Source: Streptomyces sp. CBMA152 (lineage in GTDB: Bacteria; Actinomycetota; Actinomycetes; Streptomycetales; Streptomycetaceae). From it: a stretch of 64,000 bases of DNA. Positions 43,788-52,707 of the stretch are shown here, piece after piece; position 1 is the first letter of the stretch; each line of letters starts with the position of its first letter. Location of the stretch: positions 62,001 through 126,000 of the forward strand of contig NZ_MECJ01000033.1 of NCBI RefSeq assembly GCF_014596475.1, read 5' to 3'. Under the pieces are notes generated by a model that saw nothing but the letters and a program-made list of their open reading frames with translations, was not told the DNA's origin and did not search any database. Both the position numbers and the translations under genes were made by a program.

Positions 43788-46778
43788 ATGACGGCGGTGC
43801 CGGGGCGCAGGAGCAGCACCTTCACCAGGCTGCTGCGGTACGGCTTCACCGACCCGTCGGCGGCCGAGCGGCGCCTGGACGCCCCGGAGCTCGCCTCCGT
43901 ACGCACCGATCCGGTGCTCCTGGACGCGCTGGGCGCCACCGCCGACCCCGATCTGGCGCTCGCGGGCCTGGTGCGGATCGTGGAGGCCCAGGATCCGGCC
44001 GAGCGGCGCACGCTGCTCGACACCCTGATCACCGCCAAGCCGCTGCGGGACCGCCTCCTCGGGGTCCTGGGGGCCTCCGAGGCGCTGGCCGACCATCTCG
44101 CCCGGCATCCGCACGACTGGCACGCCCTGGTCACCTATGAGGCGGCGGACCTGCATCCGGGGATCGCCGAGTTCGAGCGCGGGCTTTCCGGGGCCGACGA
44201 CCCGGTGTCGCTGCGGATCGCCTACCGGCGGTGCCTGCTGGCCATAGCGGCCCGTGATGTGTGCGGGACCACGGATGTGGCCGAGGCGGCGGCCGAGCTC
44301 GCCGACCTCGCCACCGCCACCCTGCGCGCGGCCCTCGCCATAGCCCGTACCGCCGCCCCCGAGGACGCGGCGCTGTGCCGACTCGCGGTGATCGCGATGG
44401 GCAAGTGTGGCGGCCATGAGCTGAACTACGTCTCCGACGTCGACGTGATCTTCGTCGGGGAGCCCGCGGAGGGCGCCGACGAGCGCAAGGCGATTCAGGC
44501 CGCCACCCGGCTCGCCTCACATCTGATGCGGATCTGCTCGGAGACCACCGTCGAGGGCACCATCTGGCCCGTCGACGCCAATCTGCGCCCCGAGGGCCGC
44601 AACGGGCCGCTGGTGCGCACGCTCTCCTCCCACCTCGCGTACTACCAGCGCTGGGCCAAGACCTGGGAGTTCCAGGCGCTGCTCAAGGCCCGGCCGGTGG
44701 CCGGGGACCCGGAGCTGGGCGAGGCCTACATCGAGGCGGTCTCGCCGCTGGTGTGGCAGGCCGCCGAGCGCGACAACTTCGTCAGCGACGTGCAGAAGAT
44801 GCGCCGCCGGGTCGTCGACAACATCCCGGCCGCCCAGGTCGAGCGCGAGCTGAAGCTGGGGCCCGGCGGGCTGCGGGACGTCGAGTTCGCCGTCCAGCTC
44901 CTCCAGCTGGTGCACGGCCGAAGCGACGCGACCCTGCACAGCGGGACCACCCTGGACGCGCTCGGCGCGCTCGCGGCGGGCGGCTATGTGGGCCGTGCGG
45001 ACGCCGCCCAGCTCGACGAGGCGTACCGCTTCCTGCGGGCGATGGAGCACCGCATCCAGCTGCACCGGCTGCGCCGCACGCATCTGGTGCCCGAGGACGA
45101 GGCCGACCTGCGGCGCCTTGGCCGTTCGCTGGGTCTGCGCACCGAGCCCGTGACCACTCTCAACCGGGAGTGGAAGAAGCACGCGGCCGTGGTGCGCAGG
45201 CTGCACGAGAAGCTGTTCTACCGGCCGCTGCTCGACGCCGTCGCGCAGCTCTCGCCCGGCGAGACCCGGCTCAGCCCGCGCGCGGCCGGGCAGCGCCTGG
45301 AGGCCCTGGGCTACGCGGACCCGGCGGCGGCGCTGCGGCACCTGGAGGCCTTGTCCTCGGGCGTCACGCGCAAGGCCGCCATCCAGCGCACCCTGCTGCC
45401 CGTACTGCTCGGCTGGTTCGCCGACTCGGCCGACCCGGACGCGGGCCTGCTTGGCTTCCGCAAAGTGTCGGACGCGCTCGGCAAGACCCCGTGGTACCTG
45501 CGGCTGCTGCGCGACGAGGGCGCGGCCGCCGAGAACCTGGCCCGGGTCCTCTCGGCCGGCCGCCTCGCCCCCGACCTGCTCCTTCGCGCCCCGGAGGCGG
45601 TGTCGATCCTGGGCGACCCGGAGGGGCTGAAGCCGCGCGGCCGCGAGCATCTGGAGCAGGAGGTACTGGCCGCCGTGGGCCGCGCCGAGACGGCCGAGGG
45701 CGCGGTCGCCGCGACCCGTGGCGTACGGCGAAGAGAGCTGTTCCGCACCGCCGCCGCCGACCTCATCGGCTCGTACGGCACCGAGGACAGCCCCGCCGAG
45801 CCGGACCCGGGCGCCCTGGTCGACCGGGTCGGCAACGCGGTCACCGATCTGAACGCGGCGACGCTCGCGGGCGCGCTGCGGGCCGCCGTGCGGGCGGAGT
45901 GGGGCGAGACCCTGCCGACCCGGTTCGCGGTCATCGGCATGGGCCGCTTCGGCGGGCACGAGCTGGGCTACGGCTCGGACGCGGATGTGCTGTTCGTCCA
46001 TGAGCCGCGCGAGTTCGTCGACGAGCAGGAGGCGTCGCGGACGGCCACGCGGGTCATCACCGAGATGCGCCGGCTGCTCCAACTCCCCACCGCCGACCCG
46101 CCGTTGCTCATAGACGCCGATCTGCGCCCGGAGGGCAAGAGCGGCCCGATGGCGCGCACGCTCGGCTCGTACGCCGCGTACTACCGCCGCTGGTCGCTGG
46201 TGTGGGAGAGCCAGGCGCTGCTGCGCGCCGAGCCGATGGCGGGCGACGCGGAGCTGGGGCGCCGGTTCATCGAGCTGATCGACCCGCTGCGCTACCCGGC
46301 GGAGGGACTGGGCGAGGACGCGGTACGGGAGATACGGCGGCTCAAGGCCCGCATGGAGTCGGAGCGCATGCCGCGCGGCGCCGACCCGACGCTGCACACC
46401 AAGCTCGGCCGGGGCGGCCTCTCGGACGTCGAGTGGACGGTCCAGCTCTTCCAGATGCAGCACGGCTGGGCCGAGCCCGGCCTGCGCACCACCCGCACCC
46501 GCGACGCCCTCTCGGCGGCGCACGCGGCGGGCCTGATCGCCACCGAGGACGCCGAGATACTGGACGAGGCGTGGGTGCTGGCCACGCGGGTGCGGAACGG
46601 GGTGATGCTGGTGCGGGGCCGTGCCGGTGACACGTTCCCGTCCGACGGCCGCGAGCTCGCGGCGGTCGGCCGCTATCTCGGCTACGAGCCGGGGCATGTC
46701 GGGGACATGCTGGACGACTACCGGCGGGTCACGCGGCGGGCGCGCGCTGTGGTGGAGCGATTGTTCTACGGGGCGTAG
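43788..46778 (+). CDS. glnE: Glutamine synthetase adenylyltransferase/adenylyl-removing enzyme GlnE
   Basis: GlnE attaches AMP to Tyr397 of glutamine synthetase I when nitrogen is plentiful and removes it when nitrogen is short. The 996-aa protein has two nucleotidyltransferase domains: GKCGGHELNYVSDVDVIFV (about residue 203), for removal, and FGGHELGYGSDADVLFVHE (about 719), for addition. A GlnD-like UTase domain links them. I chose ATG 43788 with GGGAGG upstream over GTG 43767. Its target GSI is encoded at 7538-8947. Confidence 0.96.
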   Translation: MTAVPGRRSSTFTRLLRYGFTDPSAAERRLDAPELASVRTDPVLLDALGATADPDLALAGLVRIVEAQDPAERRTLLDTLITAKPLRDRLLGVLGASEALADHLARHPHDWHALVTYEAADLHPGIAEFERGLSGADDPVSLRIAYRRCLLAIAARDVCGTTDVAEAAAELADLATATLRAALAIARTAAPEDAALCRLAVIAMGKCGGHELNYVSDVDVIFVGEPAEGADERKAIQAATRLASHLMRICSETTVEGTIWPVDANLRPEGRNGPLVRTLSSHLAYYQRWAKTWEFQALLKARPVAGDPELGEAYIEAVSPLVWQAAERDNFVSDVQKMRRRVVDNIPAAQVERELKLGPGGLRDVEFAVQLLQLVHGRSDATLHSGTTLDALGALAAGGYVGRADAAQLDEAYRFLRAMEHRIQLHRLRRTHLVPEDEADLRRLGRSLGLRTEPVTTLNREWKKHAAVVRRLHEKLFYRPLLDAVAQLSPGETRLSPRAAGQRLEALGYADPAAALRHLEALSSGVTRKAAIQRTLLPVLLGWFADSADPDAGLLGFRKVSDALGKTPWYLRLLRDEGAAAENLARVLSAGRLAPDLLLRAPEAVSILGDPEGLKPRGREHLEQEVLAAVGRAETAEGAVAATRGVRRRELFRTAAADLIGSYGTEDSPAEPDPGALVDRVGNAVTDLNAATLAGALRAAVRAEWGETLPTRFAVIGMGRFGGHELGYGSDADVLFVHEPREFVDEQEASRTATRVITEMRRLLQLPTADPPLLIDADLRPEGKSGPMARTLGSYAAYYRRWSLVWESQALLRAEPMAGDAELGRRFIELIDPLRYPAEGLGEDAVREIRRLKARMESERMPRGADPTLHTKLGRGGLSDVEWTVQLFQMQHGWAEPGLRTTRTRDALSAAHAAGLIATEDAEILDEAWVLATRVRNGVMLVRGRAGDTFPSDGRELAAVGRYLGYEPGHVGDMLDDYRRVTRRARAVVERLFYGA

Positions 46779-46799
46779 CCTGCCGGTAAGGGCGCATTT

Positions 46800-46845
46800 C
46801 GACTGCGGACCGTCGGTGGCTGGTCGCGCAGTTCCCCGCGCCCCT
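46800..46845 (+). repeat. Dispersed intergenic repeat copy 5
   Basis: GACTGCGGACCGT..GGCTGGTCGCGCAGTTCCCCGCGCCCCT lies 21 nt after the glnE stop codon. It matches the copies at 1723, 6750, 15519, 36262 (minus) and 58688. Confidence 0.85.
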
Positions 46846-46987
46846 AACCACTTCGGGGCACGGCCAGCCGACAAAGTACCCCAACCGTTCTCACTACCTT
46901 CACCCGCACGGATCTTCCCGTCTTCAACAGCCCGCCCTAACCTCACGGTGCACAGCCCCCCACGTCCCCTCACCGGAGGTATCCGCC

Positions 46988-47878
46988 GTGTCCGGCTGGT
47001 CCATACCCCGCCGCCGTACCCGTACCGCCCTCTTCTCCGCCGTCGGCCTCGTGGCCGCGTCCGTCGGCCTGTGGGCCGGGCTCGGCGGTACGTCCTCCGC
47101 GCACGCGGCGGCGAGCGTCCCCACCCCCGACCACACGGTCGTCGTGGTCTTCGAGAACCACGCGTACAACCAGGTCATCGGAAGCTCCAGCGCCCCGTAC
47201 ATCAACTCGCTGAAGAGCGGCGGCGCCAACCTCTCGCAGACGTTCGCCGAGACGCACCCGAGCCAGCCCAACTACTACGCGATGTTCTCCGGCTCCACGC
47301 AGGGCATCACGGACGACAGCTGCGTCACCCCGGGCTTCTCCTCCGCGCCCAACCTGGCGTCCGAGGTGATGGCCGCGGGCAAGACCTGGGCGAGCTACAA
47401 CGAGTCGCTGCCGAGCCAGGGTTCGACCGTGTGCACCAGCGGCAAGTACGCGCAGAAGCACAACCCGTGGTTCGGCTTCTCCAACGTCCCGACGTCGAGC
47501 GCGAAGACCTTCACGCAGTTCCCGACGGACTACAGCACGCTGCCGACGGTCTCGTACGTCACGCCCAACCTGTGCAGCGACATGCACGACTGCTCGGTCT
47601 CGACCGGTGACACCTGGCTGAAGAAGAACCTGGGCGCGTACGCGACCTGGGCCAAGACCCACAACAGCCTGCTCGTCGTCACCTTCGACGAGGACAACCG
47701 GCTCGCGGGCAACAAGATCCCGACCGTCCTGTACGGGCAGCCGGTGACCCCGGGGTCTTCGTCCTCGGCGACGTACAACCACTACAACATCCTCCGCACG
47801 ATCGAGGACATGTACGGCACCACGCACGCCGGCCAGGCCGCCAACGCCTCGGACATCACGGGCATCTGGGCTTCCTGA
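46988..47878 (+). CDS. Secreted phosphoesterase (PF04185/acid phosphatase-like)
   Basis: The 296-aa product has an N-terminal signal peptide (basic RRRTRTALF, then a hydrophobic stretch, cleavage near AHA-AAS). The mature protein starts with DHTVVVVFENHAYNQVIG and then HPSQPNYYAMFSG, the metal-binding start and the active-site threonine/serine region of phosphoesterase-family enzymes such as phospholipase C and AcpA-like acid phosphatases. FDEDNRLAGNKIPTV holds another metal-binding Asp. Substrate: phosphate ester outside the cell, not known in detail. GTG 46988 follows GGAGG. One base separates it from the MFS gene. Confidence 0.85.
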   Translation: MSGWSIPRRRTRTALFSAVGLVAASVGLWAGLGGTSSAHAAASVPTPDHTVVVVFENHAYNQVIGSSSAPYINSLKSGGANLSQTFAETHPSQPNYYAMFSGSTQGITDDSCVTPGFSSAPNLASEVMAAGKTWASYNESLPSQGSTVCTSGKYAQKHNPWFGFSNVPTSSAKTFTQFPTDYSTLPTVSYVTPNLCSDMHDCSVSTGDTWLKKNLGAYATWAKTHNSLLVVTFDEDNRLAGNKIPTVLYGQPVTPGSSSSATYNHYNILRTIEDMYGTTHAGQAANASDITGIWAS

Positions 47879-47879
47879 C

Positions 47880-49139
47880 GTGTACGTAGCAGACAGCCGC
47901 AGCACCCCTGCGGCGGCCGCCGCCCGGCTCACCCCCGGGCGGCGGTCCGCCGTGGCCCCCACGGTGCTCGCGCTCGGCGCGGTCAGCCTGATCACCGACG
48001 TCTCGTCCGAGATGGTCACGGCCGTCCTGCCGCTCTACCTGGTCACGGGCCTGGGCCTGTCGCCGCTCGGCTTCGGCCTCCTCGACGGCGTCTACAACGG
48101 CTTCAGCGCGCTCGTCCGCCTGGTCGGCGGGCATCTGGCCGACCGGGGCGGGCGCCACAAGACGGTGGCGGTACTCGGCTACGGCCTGTCGGCGGTGTGC
48201 AAACCCCTTCTCCTGGTGGCGAGTTCACTGCCGATGATCGGCGCGGTGCTCGCGGTCGACCGGACCGGGAAGGGGCTGCGCACGGCCCCGCGCGACGCGC
48301 TGATCTCGCTGGCGTCGGCGCCGGAGGCACGCGGGCGGGCGTTCGGGGTGCACCGCGCGATGGACACGGCGGGCGCGCTGCTCGGCCCGCTGGCCGCGTT
48401 CCTGATTCTCCGTCAGGCCGTGGACGGCTACGACGCGGTGTTCACTGTGAGCTTCTGCGTGGCGGCGGTGGGCGTCCTCGTCCTGCTGCTGTTCGTGCCC
48501 TCGCGCACGGCCCCCGAGCGCGCGCCGGACGCCCCGCGCCCGTCCCTGAAGGCGGCGCTCGCGCTCCTTGCCGAGCGGGACGTACGCCGACTGACCCTCT
48601 GCGCCCTGCTGTTGGGCCTGGCCACGGTCAGCGACTCGTTCGTCTACCTGCTGCTCCAGCGGCGCCTGGATGTGCCGGACCGCTGGTTCGCGCTGCTGCC
48701 GCTGGGCACGGCGGCCGCGTTCCTGCTGCTCGCGGTCCCGCTGGGCCGGCTCGCCGACCGGGTGGGCCGCTGGCGGGTCTTCCTCGGCGGCCACGCGGCC
48801 CTGCTGTGCGCGTACGGCCTGCTGCTGCCGGGCTGGCAGGGCGCGGCGCTCCCGTACGTCGTGCTCGCCCTGCACGGTCTGTTCTACGCGGCGACCGACG
48901 GCGTCCTGATGGCCGCGGCGGCCGGTTCCGTACCGGCCGAACTGCGCTCCAGCGGACTCGCGTTGATCCAGACCGGCCAGGCGTCGGCCCGCTTCGTCTG
49001 CTCGATCGCGTTCGGCGCGGCGTGGACGGCGTGGGGCGACCGCACGGCGCTCTCCACGGCGGCGCTGGCCCTCACCGTGTGCGCGGCGGGGGCGATGCTG
49101 CTGCGGCCGACGGATTCGACGGAGGTGGCCGCGGCATGA
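47880..49139 (+). CDS. MFS transporter, 12 TM
   Basis: The 419-aa permease has about 12 hydrophobic helices starting at about residue 29 (APTVLALGAVSLITDVSSEM). The MFS loop 2-3 motif is in LVGGHLADRGGRHKTVAVLG (the G-x-L-x-D-x-x-G-R-x-x pattern). GTG 47880 starts one base after the phosphoesterase stop; its stop overlaps the propeller gene by ATGA. Substrate unknown. SLITDVSSEM and FGVHRAMDTAGALLGPL are typical of the drug/efflux group of MFS. Confidence 0.9.
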   Translation: MYVADSRSTPAAAAARLTPGRRSAVAPTVLALGAVSLITDVSSEMVTAVLPLYLVTGLGLSPLGFGLLDGVYNGFSALVRLVGGHLADRGGRHKTVAVLGYGLSAVCKPLLLVASSLPMIGAVLAVDRTGKGLRTAPRDALISLASAPEARGRAFGVHRAMDTAGALLGPLAAFLILRQAVDGYDAVFTVSFCVAAVGVLVLLLFVPSRTAPERAPDAPRPSLKAALALLAERDVRRLTLCALLLGLATVSDSFVYLLLQRRLDVPDRWFALLPLGTAAAFLLLAVPLGRLADRVGRWRVFLGGHAALLCAYGLLLPGWQGAALPYVVLALHGLFYAATDGVLMAAAAGSVPAELRSSGLALIQTGQASARFVCSIAFGAAWTAWGDRTALSTAALALTVCAAGAMLLRPTDSTEVAAA

Positions 49140-50161
49140 GTCTGCGCAACAAGGTGCTGATCCTCGCGACGGCGCTGGTCGTGCTCGCGGGCGTGGGCAT
49201 CGCGTCCGTGCTGCACGCGTCGAGCCGGGCCGACCGCAAGAACCAGGTGCAGGCGGGCGGCCCGCCGGTGAGCGCCGGGCAGGTGTCGCTGGCCCCGGAC
49301 GCCGGGCGCCGGATCGTCTTCCGCAACATGGCCTGGGGCCCGCACCGCGACGAGCTCGCCACGGTCCCGGCGGGCGATCCGTCGGGGCCGCGCACCGCCT
49401 CCGGCGTGAAGTGCCTGCGGTTCTACGCGGCCGGCGGGACCGGGGTGTGCCTGCGGGCCGAGCGGGGCACGGTGCAGACGACCTACCGCGCGGTGGTCCT
49501 GGACGCGCACCTCAAGGAGCGCGCCCACTACGACGTCCCGGGCATCCCGACCCGGGCCCGCGTATCCCCGTCGGGCAAGCTGGCCGCCTGGACGGTCTTC
49601 GTCGGCGGCGACTCGTACGCTGGCACCAACTTCTCCACCCGCACGGCGATCCTGGACACGCACACCGGCCAACTCACCAAAACACTCGAAGACTTCACGA
49701 TCGAGCGGGACGGCAAGACGTACCACGCCTCGGACGTCAACTTCTGGGGCGTCACCTTCGCGTCCGACGACCGCCACTTCTACGCGACGATGGCGACGTC
49801 CGGCAAGACGTACCTGATCCGCGGCGACCTGGAAACCCGCCGGGTCACGACCCTGCGCACCAACCTGGAGTGCCCGTCCCTCTCCCCCGACGGCACCCGC
49901 CTGGCCTTCAAGAAACGCGTCCCCGGCCTCCCGTCGGACGCGCCCTGGCGCCTGTACGTCCTGGACCTCACGACGATGCACGAGACCCCCTTGGCGGAGC
50001 CGCGCAGCGTCGACGACCAACTGGTCTGGCAGGACGACAAGACGGTGACGTACTCCCTGCCGGGCGACTACGGCGCCGACCTCTACACGCTCCCGGCCGA
50101 CGGCACAGGAAAGCCTCACCGCCTGCTGACGGCGGGGCTGGCTCCGGCGTATCTGGGCTAG
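49136..50161 (+). CDS. Membrane-anchored TolB/WD40-like beta-propeller protein
   Basis: The 341-aa product has a single hydrophobic N-terminal segment (NKVLILATALVVLAGVGIAS) and an extracytoplasmic part with repeated strands of propeller type, such as ARVSPSGKLAAWTVF, WGVTFASDDRHFYATM, PSLSPDGTRLAFKK and DQLVWQDDKTVTYSL. These resemble TolB/YVTN-type blades that bind proteins or peptides. The ATG overlaps the MFS stop (ATGA) with GGAGG in the MFS coding sequence, so the pair is coupled. Role unknown. Confidence 0.8.
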   Translation: MSLRNKVLILATALVVLAGVGIASVLHASSRADRKNQVQAGGPPVSAGQVSLAPDAGRRIVFRNMAWGPHRDELATVPAGDPSGPRTASGVKCLRFYAAGGTGVCLRAERGTVQTTYRAVVLDAHLKERAHYDVPGIPTRARVSPSGKLAAWTVFVGGDSYAGTNFSTRTAILDTHTGQLTKTLEDFTIERDGKTYHASDVNFWGVTFASDDRHFYATMATSGKTYLIRGDLETRRVTTLRTNLECPSLSPDGTRLAFKKRVPGLPSDAPWRLYVLDLTTMHETPLAEPRSVDDQLVWQDDKTVTYSLPGDYGADLYTLPADGTGKPHRLLTAGLAPAYLG

Positions 50162-50517
50162 TCCTTGTCGAAGCGGTAGGACGCCCGCTCCATCTCCCGG
50201 ACCTCGACCGTGAGGTGGAGGCGGCGGCCTTGCGGGGCCGTCACGTGCTTGCGGGCGATGTCCAGGACCGTCTCGCTCAGCTGCTCGCGGGCCTGCTGGG
50301 TGCGGCCGGTGAGGATCGAGAGCTGGATGAAGACGACGTCGAGGTCGTCGTCGCCCTCGCCGAAGTACGCCTCCTCGATACGGCGGAAGCGGGACTTGAA
50401 GGCCGTGGTCGGGGCGTCGATGATCGCCGGGGCGGTGGTGTGCACCTCGCTCGCGAAGGCCCGGCGGTCGAAGGTCTCGGCGAGGCGGTCGGAGTACTCG
50501 ACGGTGACGAACGGCAT
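50158..50517 (-). CDS. 5-carboxymethyl-2-hydroxymuconate isomerase-like protein
   Basis: The 119-aa protein is of the 4-oxalocrotonate tautomerase superfamily, CHMI branch. It begins MPFVTVEYSDRLAETFDR, so after methionine removal Pro is the N-terminal catalytic residue. Other conserved parts are IRRIEEAYFGEG-like (RFRRIEEAYFGEGDDD) and GRRLHLTVEVREM. In E. coli the enzyme acts in homoprotocatechuate degradation, but no such genes are near. ATG 50517 follows GAGGATTG. Its stop overlaps the stop of the convergent propeller gene by 4 nt. Confidence 0.85.
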   Translation of the reverse strand: MPFVTVEYSDRLAETFDRRAFASEVHTTAPAIIDAPTTAFKSRFRRIEEAYFGEGDDDLDVVFIQLSILTGRTQQAREQLSETVLDIARKHVTAPQGRRLHLTVEVREMERASYRFDKD

Positions 50518-50595
50518 GCTCAATCCTCTTCTCGCACGGCGGAACCGGCCGGCTCCCGCCAGGCAGTATCTCTGTGCCGTCCGACGCCGCGGACG

Positions 50596-50633
50596 CCGGG
50601 AGGCCCGCCCCGGCGCGGGGGCGGGCCTCCCGG
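50596..50633. terminator. Strong hairpin after the VOC gene
   Basis: Arms of 16 bp (CCGGGAGGCCCGCCCC and complement) with a 6-nt loop lie directly 3' of the leftward VOC gene and before the isomerase gene. Confidence 0.75.
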
Positions 50634-50649
50634 TCGTACGAGGACGGCG

Positions 50650-50994
50650 TCAGGACGGCTGGACCAGCCCGATGACGTTGCCGTCCGCGTCCTTCACCGA
50701 CGCGGTGCGGCGGCCGCCGCCGACGTCCTGGACGTCCTGGAGCGGCTGCGCCCCCGCGTCGAGCAGCGCCTTCACGCTCTTCTCGATGTCGTCGACGTGC
50801 CAGTACGGGACCGGCCCGGTCATCCCCTTGCCGTGCCCGTTCGGATCGAGCCCCACTTCCTGGCCCGCCGCGTTGAACTGCACGTAGTACGGCTCGTCCA
50901 TCACGGGATCGGCGCCCAGAAGCCCGCTGAACAGGGCCTTCGCGGCGGCGATGTCCTTGACGGGATAGATGATCGTCTTGAGGCCTTGGGTCAT
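50650..50994 (-). CDS. VOC superfamily (glyoxalase/bleomycin-resistance fold) protein
   Basis: The 114-aa protein is one pair of beta-alpha-beta modules of the vicinal oxygen chelate fold: IIYPVKDIAAAKALFSGLLG at the start, and WHVDDIEKSVKALLDAGAQ plus VKDADGNVIGLVQPS at the end, with the usual Glu replaced by a Val/Gln in the last strand. The metal-binding set is not complete, so it may bind a ligand rather than catalyse. ATG 50994 has GAGGAG upstream. Function unknown. Confidence 0.85.
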   Translation of the reverse strand: MTQGLKTIIYPVKDIAAAKALFSGLLGADPVMDEPYYVQFNAAGQEVGLDPNGHGKGMTGPVPYWHVDDIEKSVKALLDAGAQPLQDVQDVGGGRRTASVKDADGNVIGLVQPS

Positions 50995-51107
50995 GGGGAT
51001 GTACTCCTCGAAGTGCGTGTCACGGGACGGCTTCGCGTCCGCCCCTGCCATGACACACCCCGGCGGACCGACCCGCCCGCCGGGAGCACCCGAATGCCCC
51101 AAGATCC

Positions 51108-52469
51108 CTACAGAACGGGCAGGTTCTTCCGCAGCTCGAACGCCGTGACCTCGCTGCGGTACTCCTCCCACTCCTGCTTCTTGTTGCGCAGGAAGAAGTC
51201 GAAGACGTGCTCGCCGAGGGTCTCGGCGACCAGTTCGCTGCGTTCCATCAGCGTGATCGCCTCGCCGAGGTTCTGCGGCAGGGGCTCGATACCCATCGCG
51301 CGGCGCTCGGAGTCGGAGAGGGCCCAGACGTCGTCGTCCGCGCCCGCCGGGAGTTCGTAGCCCTCCTCGATGCCCTTGAGGCCGGCCGCGAGCAGCAGCG
51401 CGTACGCGAGGTAGGGGTTGCAGCCGGAGTCGAGGGAGCGGACCTCGACGCGGGCGGAGCCCGTCTTGCCGGGCTTGTACATCGGCACGCGGATGAGGGC
51501 CGAGCGGTTGTTGTGGCCCCAGCAGATGTACGAGGGGGCCTCGCCGCCCGCGCCCGCGGTGCGCTCCGAGCCGCCCCAGATGCGCTTGTAGGAGTTGACC
51601 CACTGGTTGGTGACCGCGGCGATCTCGGCGGCGTGCTTGAGCAGACCCGCGATGAAGGAGCGGCCGACCTTGGAGAGCTGGTACTCGGCGCCCGACTCGT
51701 AGAACGCGTTGCGGTCGCCCTCGAAGAGGGAGAGGTGGGTGTGCATGCCGGAGCCGGGGAACTCCGAGAAGGGCTTGGGCATGAACGTCGCCTGGACGCC
51801 CTGTTCGAGCGCGACCTGCTTCATGACCAGGCGGAACGTCATGATGTTGTCGGCCGTGGAGAGCGCGTCCGCGTAGCGCAGGTCGATCTCCTGCTGGCCC
51901 GGCGCGCCCTCGTGGTGGCTGAACTCGACCGAGATGCCCATCGACTCCAGCATGGTGATCGCCTGGCGGCGGAAGTCCATGCCGACGTTCTGCGGGGTGT
52001 GGTCGAAGTAACCGGAGTTGTCGGCGGGCACCGGGCGGGTGCCGTCCAGCGGCTTGTCCTTCAGCAGGAAGAACTCGATCTCGGGGTGGGTGTAGAAGGT
52101 GAAGCCCAGGTCTGAGGTCTTGGCGAGGATGCGCTTGAGGACGAAGCGCGGGTCCGCGAAGGACGGGGAGCCGTCCGGCATCAGGATGTCGCAGAACATC
52201 CGCGCGGTGCCCGGGGCCTCCGCGCGCCACGGCAGGATCTGGAAGGTGCTCGGGTCCGGCTTGGCGATCATGTCCGACTCGTACACCCGGGCGAAGCCCT
52301 CGATGGCCGAGCCGTCGAAGCCGATGCCCTCGTCGAACGCCTGTTCAAGCTCGGCAGGAGCCACCGCAACCGACTTCAGGAAGCCGAGCACATCGGTGAA
52401 CCACAAACGCACAAACCGGATGTCACGCTCTTCGAGAGTGCGGAGCACAAACTCCTGCTGCTTGTCCAT
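51108..52469 (-). CDS. glnA2: Glutamine-synthetase-like enzyme, GlnA2 type (probable gamma-glutamylpolyamine synthetase)
   Basis: The 453-aa protein has the GSI fold: FDGSAIEGFARVYESDM (about residues 48-64), the substrate region EFSHHEGAPGQQEIDLR and the ATP site KPFSEFPGSGMHTHLSLFE. At the adenylylation position it has DVWALSDSERR, with Trp instead of Tyr, so GlnE cannot control it. In S. coelicolor the ortholog GlnA2 joins glutamate to polyamines rather than to ammonia. ATG 52469 follows AAGGA. It is transcribed leftward with the VOC gene behind it, and divergent from an APC permease. Confidence 0.88.
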   Translation of the reverse strand: MDKQQEFVLRTLEERDIRFVRLWFTDVLGFLKSVAVAPAELEQAFDEGIGFDGSAIEGFARVYESDMIAKPDPSTFQILPWRAEAPGTARMFCDILMPDGSPSFADPRFVLKRILAKTSDLGFTFYTHPEIEFFLLKDKPLDGTRPVPADNSGYFDHTPQNVGMDFRRQAITMLESMGISVEFSHHEGAPGQQEIDLRYADALSTADNIMTFRLVMKQVALEQGVQATFMPKPFSEFPGSGMHTHLSLFEGDRNAFYESGAEYQLSKVGRSFIAGLLKHAAEIAAVTNQWVNSYKRIWGGSERTAGAGGEAPSYICWGHNNRSALIRVPMYKPGKTGSARVEVRSLDSGCNPYLAYALLLAAGLKGIEEGYELPAGADDDVWALSDSERRAMGIEPLPQNLGEAITLMERSELVAETLGEHVFDFFLRNKKQEWEEYRSEVTAFELRKNLPVL

Positions 52470-52707
52470 AGCCACATCCTTGCAGTTCAGACGGTCTGTG
52501 CACCACCGCCCGGGCATGAGAGGGAAGCATCAGTATCGAGGCCCGGGATTACCGACACATTACGCACCCGATATGACGTGCGGCACGTCCCCTCCCCACA
52601 GTCGCACCGGGTGCCGTTCCCGGCGAGGGCGTGAGGGATACTCGCTCCTCGTTGCCCGCAGAACGACTTGGTACGGCTGACCTCCGTACCGCTATGGAGA
52701 CCGCAGC

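Noticed and set aside
44517..46973. Large minus-strand frame opposite glnE
   Set aside because: Shadow of glnE. Both GlnE nucleotidyltransferase motifs are on the plus strand; the minus frame gives an Arg/Gln/Ala-rich sequence.
52549..52564. GlnR box upstream of glnA2
   Set aside because: GTAAT-n6-GTAAT on the minus strand matches the spacing but misses the conserved C and the GAAAC half; too weak to list as a site.
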